Positions 59,779 through 64,000 of a DNA stretch of 64,000 nucleotides are shown piece by piece. The position numbers and the translations under genes are program-made. The notes below the pieces were generated by a model that worked only from the letters and a program-made list of their open reading frames with translations, was not told the origin of the DNA and searched no databases. Location of the stretch: positions 1 to 64,000 of the forward strand of contig JBALXI010000022.1 of assembly GCA_036960605.1 (NCBI GenBank). The letters run 5' to 3'. Position 1 is the stretch's first letter, and each line of letters opens with the position of its first letter. This DNA is from Oleispira sp036960605 (lineage in GTDB: Bacteria; Pseudomonadota; Gammaproteobacteria; Pseudomonadales; Oceanobacteraceae).

Positions 59779-60510
59779 ATGGCAAACGACTCAAGTATTG
59801 ACCCTATCTCACAAGCGTACAGCATCAAAGCCATCGGTTTGGTGCATTCCTGCTTTAAAGAGAAGTTTGCCATTCCGCGCCAGCCTGCCTTAGCGCCCGC
59901 AGCGAAAGGTGAGATTGAACTGTTCCCTCCCTATAACGATCCGCTGGCGATTGAAGGCTTAACAGAGGTGAGCCACCTATGGATCAATTTTATTTTTCAC
60001 CAAGCTATGCCAAAAGAGGATGAGGTTCGCTTACGGGTGCGCCCGCCTCGTTTAGGCGGCAATAAAAAAATCGGTGTATTTGCCACACGAGCGACTCATA
60101 GACCTAATCCCATCGGCCTTTCTGTCGTCAAGCTCGACGGTATTAAAAACGGTCGCTTGCAGATCTCGGGCATCGACTTATTAGATGGCACCCCCATCAT
60201 TGATATCAAACCTTATGTACCTTATGCCGATGCTTTGCCGAATGCAGCCAATGCAATCGCCAGTGATAGCCCAGAGCTAAGTCTGATTGAATTTGACCCA
60301 GAGGCAATGGCTGCCGCTAAAGCACACGGTGAACGTTTAGCGCAACCGGTGAAAGAGTTGGTCGAACAGATGCTAGCTCAAGATCCTAAACCGGCTTATC
60401 AAAAACCGGATCCTGAGCGTATCTATGGCGTTAAGATTTGGGACTTAGAAGTGAAGTGGCGCTATATAAAAGAAGCTAGCTTAATAATTACTTCCGTTAC
60501 GCTTGCCTAG
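59779..60510 (+). CDS. trmO: tRNA (N6-threonylcarbamoyladenosine(37)-N6)-methyltransferase TrmO
   Basis: 243 residues. It methylates N6 of t6A37 in tRNA-Thr using SAM. The TrmO (YaeB/TsaA) fold shows IGLVHSCFKEKFAIPRQP, FATRATHRPNPIGLSVVKL (signature) and GIDLLDGTPIIDIKPYVPYAD, with a C-terminal domain ending in RIYGVKIWDLEVKW. Monocistronic; divergent from the AAA gene. Confidence 0.95.
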   Translation: MANDSSIDPISQAYSIKAIGLVHSCFKEKFAIPRQPALAPAAKGEIELFPPYNDPLAIEGLTEVSHLWINFIFHQAMPKEDEVRLRVRPPRLGGNKKIGVFATRATHRPNPIGLSVVKLDGIKNGRLQISGIDLLDGTPIIDIKPYVPYADALPNAANAIASDSPELSLIEFDPEAMAAAKAHGERLAQPVKELVEQMLAQDPKPAYQKPDPERIYGVKIWDLEVKWRYIKEASLIITSVTLA

Positions 60511-60547
60511 ATTTTATAAAAATCTCATTAAAGATAAATATTATTAC

Positions 60548-61207
60548 TTACTTTAATTTATAAGCGCGCTGCTGAAATGAAGTTAGACCCTTCGCCTTAA
60601 AACGCGGTTCTTCTTCTATAATATCCGCTTCTTCTATTAGTTGAATCGGATAAGTACCGCCATACAAGGCTTCGACTTCTTTGCTCGATACTGCAAAAGG
60701 GGGGCCGCTAGCAATTGTCTGATCATAATCTAGTGTGATCAATAACTGTGACGCGTATTGAGTGATTTTGGCTAAGTGACTTGCATAATCTAAACGCATT
60801 TCTTGCGGTAGCGCAATCAATGCGGCTCTGTCATAAACCAAAGCAACATCACCTAAGTCAGCTTGCGTGAGGGCAAAGAAATCACCCGCAAAAACCTGTA
60901 AATTTTTAGCCTGATACAGTTTGCCTCCCTGCCATTCGCTGACAGCAGGCTTGATATTTAATACTTCAAAGATCGCTTGAACGGCAATCTCACTCAACTC
61001 AACCGCCACTACCGAATAGTCTTGTGATAATAAATAATTAATATCTAACGTTTTTCCACATAGAGGAACAAAGATTGTTTGCTGATCTTTTAACTGTCCA
61101 TTCACCTTAAATAACTCAAGATTACGCTTCAGTAACGGATGGACATAATTAAGATGAAAACCTATTTGGTTAATGTCCCATTTGTTGCGCCAGAAAGTGT
61201 GTTCCAA
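60548..61207 (-). CDS. tpm: Thiopurine S-methyltransferase
   Basis: 219 residues, matching the bacterial family: W-x-x-x-W-x-x-x-Q-x-G-F-H start (FWRNKWDINQIGFH), SAM-binding VPLCGKTLDINYLL and VVAVELSEIAVQAIF, then VYDRAALIALPQEMR and GPPFAVSSKEVEALYG. It methylates thiols and, in bacteria, oxyanions of selenium or tellurium. Converges with trmO. Confidence 0.95.
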   Translation of the reverse strand: MEHTFWRNKWDINQIGFHLNYVHPLLKRNLELFKVNGQLKDQQTIFVPLCGKTLDINYLLSQDYSVVAVELSEIAVQAIFEVLNIKPAVSEWQGGKLYQAKNLQVFAGDFFALTQADLGDVALVYDRAALIALPQEMRLDYASHLAKITQYASQLLITLDYDQTIASGPPFAVSSKEVEALYGGTYPIQLIEEADIIEEEPRFKAKGLTSFQQRAYKLK

Positions 61208-61408
61208 GTCTCAACCCCGTATAATTTGTCTAATACTATCGTTTCTAAAATAATTAAAGAATACGCTGTTACGCCTCCCCAAGCCAATGAATTCGGGCCT
61301 TAAACTATTGATAAATTAATTATTCTGTTTTAGAAGCCATAAGTTATTAGCGGTTATTAAGCTAACTGCTTAACTATGAACACTGGTTAAAAAAATTGGA
61401 GTTTCTGT

Positions 61409-63739
61409 ATGCCTGCGTTTAATAAAACATTGCTGACGATCATATCAGTATCACTATTATTTGGTTGCTCTGCACTTGAAGACGATGATGACTCTGCTGC
61501 AAAAGTAAGCATGTCAGGCAAGGTTGCTGATGGCTATCTTGCAAGTGCAAAAGTATGTCTTGATCTAAATAGTAATAAAGTTTGTGACGAAGGCGAACCC
61601 TCGACAACGTCAACCACGGGCGGAGAATTCACCCTTGATGGTGTGACTCAAGCACAACTTGATAGCGCGCCTCTATTAGTTGAAGTCGTTGTCGGCGAAA
61701 CCATTGACGAAGATTATCCAAGCACTACCATTGACAAAAAATTCACCCTAACAGCTCCTGCTGGTTACGCATTCATTAGTCCTTTGACGACAATGGTACA
61801 AAGCGAAATTGAAGATGGCGGCCTTAGCCCTGAAGAGGCAGAAGGTTCGGTCCAAGCTAAGCTAGGCACGACTTTAGATCTTGAAGCAGATTATGTCGCC
61901 GGTTCTGGTGGTACTGTCAATGCAGATGAGTTTGAGCGCTTACATAAGATTGCTCAAGTTACCGTGGTTGTATTACAAAACAATATCGAGCTGGTAGAAG
62001 AAGTACTCGCCGGGGCCGATGTTTCTTTTGAAGATTTAGTCGGTTTAATCGTTGCGCAAGTATTGGATGCGCTAGAAACCATTAGCACTGAAGTAACCTC
62101 TGCAGGAGAGAACTTTGATCCTGATACTGTAGCCGACAGCGACGCCGTGGATGCTGCAAACGTTGACGCAGCAACCATTGAAGACGATATTGCAGAGCGT
62201 GAGGCTGCTCGTGAAACTGTAGCAGCGAATATTGCATCACTGTTTGATAGTGGCGAAAGCATTCATATTTTTGATGCCGATTCAGATAATGGCGCATTCC
62301 TTTTTGGCTATGAGACCATCACCAAAACTGCCGATGGTATCGTGAATTTCTTATTCACCCAATACAGCCCAACCAGCGATACCTGGGTTGCTCAAACTGA
62401 AGAGGGACAAAGTGATAATAATGAGCAAATTTGCATATTGGAAAATAGTGCCTTCACCTGTACCGCTGAAGATACTGAGAGTGTGACCATTGAAAATAAT
62501 GCTGTGGTTATAAAGCTAGGGGACTTTGATAGTACCCGTACAGAGATTACTGGCGTCAGTGTAGATCTAACCGGTAAGCGTATTCAAACATTCTTAGAAG
62601 AAGACTTCCAACGTGTTATCAACCCAATAGCGGCGTTCACCACAGGAGCCGTTGGCTACAAACTCTCCTTTGAGCGTACTCAAGCTATGCACGCATTATT
62701 TAAAGCAAATGTCACCGCTATTACAGAGTGCTGGCAAGACGGTGGAGACTCACAAGCCATAGAAGCTGGCCAGCCTTTTAGTCCAACCGATGTTTGGTGT
62801 AATAATGCCTTCATCCGTACCGGCGATGGTGATCACAGCACCGATGGTGATGCTGCAACCAGTTTAGACGATATTATTTCAGCCACCGCGGTGGTGAACC
62901 CTAGCAATGCTGAAAGTATTAAAGGAACAACCTTATATGGTCGTGATTTTGAAATCATGGCTGAGTTTGTCACCGGTGGTACCGCTAACTTTTATATTGT
63001 TAAGCATGAATTAGACCTGCCATCTTCAATTGAAGGTAAGGTTGTAGGCAGCTGGCAACAGCAAACGATTGAAGGCAAGACGTTATTAACCTTTATGCTG
63101 CCGCCTGTATTAGCTGAGCTGGGCGATCTTGATTCTGATGAACGATCTCAGTTCTTCACCGTAGAAGATGGCTTTGTACGCCGTGGTGGTGTCCAACCTG
63201 CGGGCATCGAATCCAAAGAAGAATGGGTTATCAACGATACCGCGCGTGACCAAGTACTAACGGCTTTTGACTATGATTTATTAGTTGATCTTGTTGCTTG
63301 CTCTACAGGTAATGTCGACTTTGATCCTGATAATTTAGCGGAAGCACCGGGTGCTACGGCGGCTGAGCTTGTTACTGCTGCAACCAACTGTTCAGATGTA
63401 GACTTTGGTGCAACAGAGTTAGTCGATACGACGCTCGTCACTGACTTTGGTTTCTTAAACTTTAAAGCCGCGGGTGCAGGTGTCTTCTTAGGTGAAGTTG
63501 GCGACGATGCAAATGCAGTGCTTGATTTTACTTGGACAGTTAATAGTGATGGCCATGTTGTCGTTAATGCTCAGGCTACAGAAGGGGCTGCTACTATACA
63601 TTTACGCTTAACATTGGCTAAAGTAGCTGCCAATTCGCGTCAAATAAGTCTAGTAACCTTTGGTCAGGAAGCGGCTACGGCGGCAGAATTGAATACCATC
63701 AAGGGGAATATCTTTGGTGAAGTATGGGGAATTAATTAA
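61409..63739 (+). CDS. Large acidic lipoprotein of unknown function
   Basis: 776 residues; lipoprotein signal ends LLFGC (C20). The N-terminal part (about 33-110) looks like a carboxypeptidase-regulatory-like beta-sandwich (MSGKVADGYLASAKVCLDLNSNKVCDEGEPSTTSTTGGEF), then an AISPLTTM-like segment (YAFISPLTTMVQSEIEDGGLSPEEAEG) found in many marine surface lipoproteins with an EF-hand-like DLNSNKVCDEGE loop. The long, D/E-rich remainder (about 260-776) has no fold I can name. GGAG at -10 sets the start; a terminator follows. Confidence 0.8.
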   Translation: MPAFNKTLLTIISVSLLFGCSALEDDDDSAAKVSMSGKVADGYLASAKVCLDLNSNKVCDEGEPSTTSTTGGEFTLDGVTQAQLDSAPLLVEVVVGETIDEDYPSTTIDKKFTLTAPAGYAFISPLTTMVQSEIEDGGLSPEEAEGSVQAKLGTTLDLEADYVAGSGGTVNADEFERLHKIAQVTVVVLQNNIELVEEVLAGADVSFEDLVGLIVAQVLDALETISTEVTSAGENFDPDTVADSDAVDAANVDAATIEDDIAEREAARETVAANIASLFDSGESIHIFDADSDNGAFLFGYETITKTADGIVNFLFTQYSPTSDTWVAQTEEGQSDNNEQICILENSAFTCTAEDTESVTIENNAVVIKLGDFDSTRTEITGVSVDLTGKRIQTFLEEDFQRVINPIAAFTTGAVGYKLSFERTQAMHALFKANVTAITECWQDGGDSQAIEAGQPFSPTDVWCNNAFIRTGDGDHSTDGDAATSLDDIISATAVVNPSNAESIKGTTLYGRDFEIMAEFVTGGTANFYIVKHELDLPSSIEGKVVGSWQQQTIEGKTLLTFMLPPVLAELGDLDSDERSQFFTVEDGFVRRGGVQPAGIESKEEWVINDTARDQVLTAFDYDLLVDLVACSTGNVDFDPDNLAEAPGATAAELVTAATNCSDVDFGATELVDTTLVTDFGFLNFKAAGAGVFLGEVGDDANAVLDFTWTVNSDGHVVVNAQATEGAATIHLRLTLAKVAANSRQISLVTFGQEAATAAELNTIKGNIFGEVWGIN

Positions 63740-63765
63740 CCCAGCGGTATTCTTTGTCTAAAACG

Positions 63766-63792
63766 AAAGCCTGCTATGTGCAGGCTTTTTTT
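63766..63792 (+). terminator. Rho-independent terminator after the acidic lipoprotein
   Basis: Nine-bp stem AAAGCCTGC/GCAGGCTTT with loop TATGT, followed by a run of Ts. It ends the 61409-63739 transcript 27 bases after its stop. Confidence 0.88.
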
Positions 63793-63870
63793 GTTTTTGT
63801 TCTTTATATTAATTCTATGTTACAGATAGTTTGTTATTATCAACGCTAACTTAAGTTTAAGAATAATAAA

Positions 63871-64000
63871 ATGGATCATTGGATATTTGAATACGAGTCT
63901 GCCATTCGCCTAAGCTGTTTTTTTGGCATCTTTGCATTGATGGCGCTATTAGAAACTAGATTCCCTCGCCTAGCGTATAACGTTAAGCCAATACGGGGGA
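63871..64000 (+). CDS. Sterol desaturase family protein (N-terminal fragment at window edge)
   Basis: An open frame starts at the ATG at 63871 and runs off the window. It encodes MDHWIFEYESAIRLSCFFGI, then FALMALLETRFPR. The hydrophobic first helix after WIFEYE and the LETRFPR turn match the beginning of sterol desaturase-type membrane hydroxylases. Histidine motifs lie outside the window. The ribosome site is weak. Confidence 0.7.
   Translation, partial: MDHWIFEYESAIRLSCFFGIFALMALLETRFPRLAYNVKPIRG

Noticed and set aside
1..64000. tRNA, rRNA, insertion sequence, integrase or prophage genes
   Set aside because: None seen: no transposase or integrase motif, no cloverleaf pattern, no terminal inverted repeats around any gene block.

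Overview
The window looks like the chromosome of a marine, Oceanospirillales-type Gammaproteobacterium. It has moderate GC, short intergenic spaces, long lipoproteins, and housekeeping genes of gammaproteobacterial type (pbpC/alpha-2-macroglobulin pair, purC, yegD, trmO, tpm). I see no rRNA, tRNA, CRISPR, insertion sequence or prophage. One assembly gap of 94 N lies inside a protein-repeat array (19884-19977).

Layout. 56-7247: pbpC (C-terminally broken here) and a thioester-bearing alpha-2-macroglobulin lipoprotein. 7354-9071: two unrecognised secreted proteins, one with four CX11C modules. 9085-14469: a redox/aromatic block with a questin oxidase-like protein, two tandem glutathionyl-hydroquinone reductases, LysR and HxlR regulators, and a divergent small membrane protein behind an 18-bp direct repeat. 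14472-17556: a secreted trypsin-like protease, a soluble chemotaxis-type signalling protein and a DUF3817 membrane protein. 17710-21813: a large dihaem lipoprotein of the hydrazine-synthase-alpha-like type, carrying about 20 visible copies of a 19-residue repeat.

21996-33289 is the most system-like region. A nine-gene leftward operon encodes a periplasmic coiled-coil protein, three TPR proteins, a small secreted protein, a MotA/TolQ/ExbB proton channel, two ExbD/TolR proteins and an AgmX/TonB-like protein. It diverges from a three-gene rightward unit (SH3 plus outer-membrane barrel, second barrel, fibro-slime-domain protein). Together these could form a proton-driven machine spanning the envelope, with the same kinds of parts as the myxobacterial Agl/Glt gliding core. 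Its function here is unknown.

33303-39299: a periplasmic binding-protein-like gene, a VOC protein, then a tight rightward operon (YHS, DoxX-like, two ATP-grasp proteins, an MFS-like transporter, a DinB-like protein) that may make and export an unknown ligated metabolite. 39321-45575: a secreted sphingomyelinase, an AraC regulator and a multidomain secreted sialidase, which suits attack on sialylated sphingolipids. 45679-50192: a LysR and secreted metallo-beta-lactamase-fold pair, small membrane proteins, and the Hsp70-like YegD.

50176-57145 is a purine block: purC, an 8-oxoguanine deaminase-type amidohydrolase, an NMT1/THI5-type ABC importer and a 2-oxoglutarate/Fe(II) oxygenase. Three copies of one structured leader RNA stand before the deaminase, the importer and the oxygenase. 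I read them as NMT1-motif (xanthine/urate) riboswitches, so the locus probably takes up and processes oxidised purines. 57210-64000: a short-chain dehydrogenase, a Ycf46-like AAA ATPase, trmO, tpm, a large acidic lipoprotein and the start of a sterol desaturase-family gene cut by the window edge.

Functional names come from motif and family recognition by eye. No database search was run.
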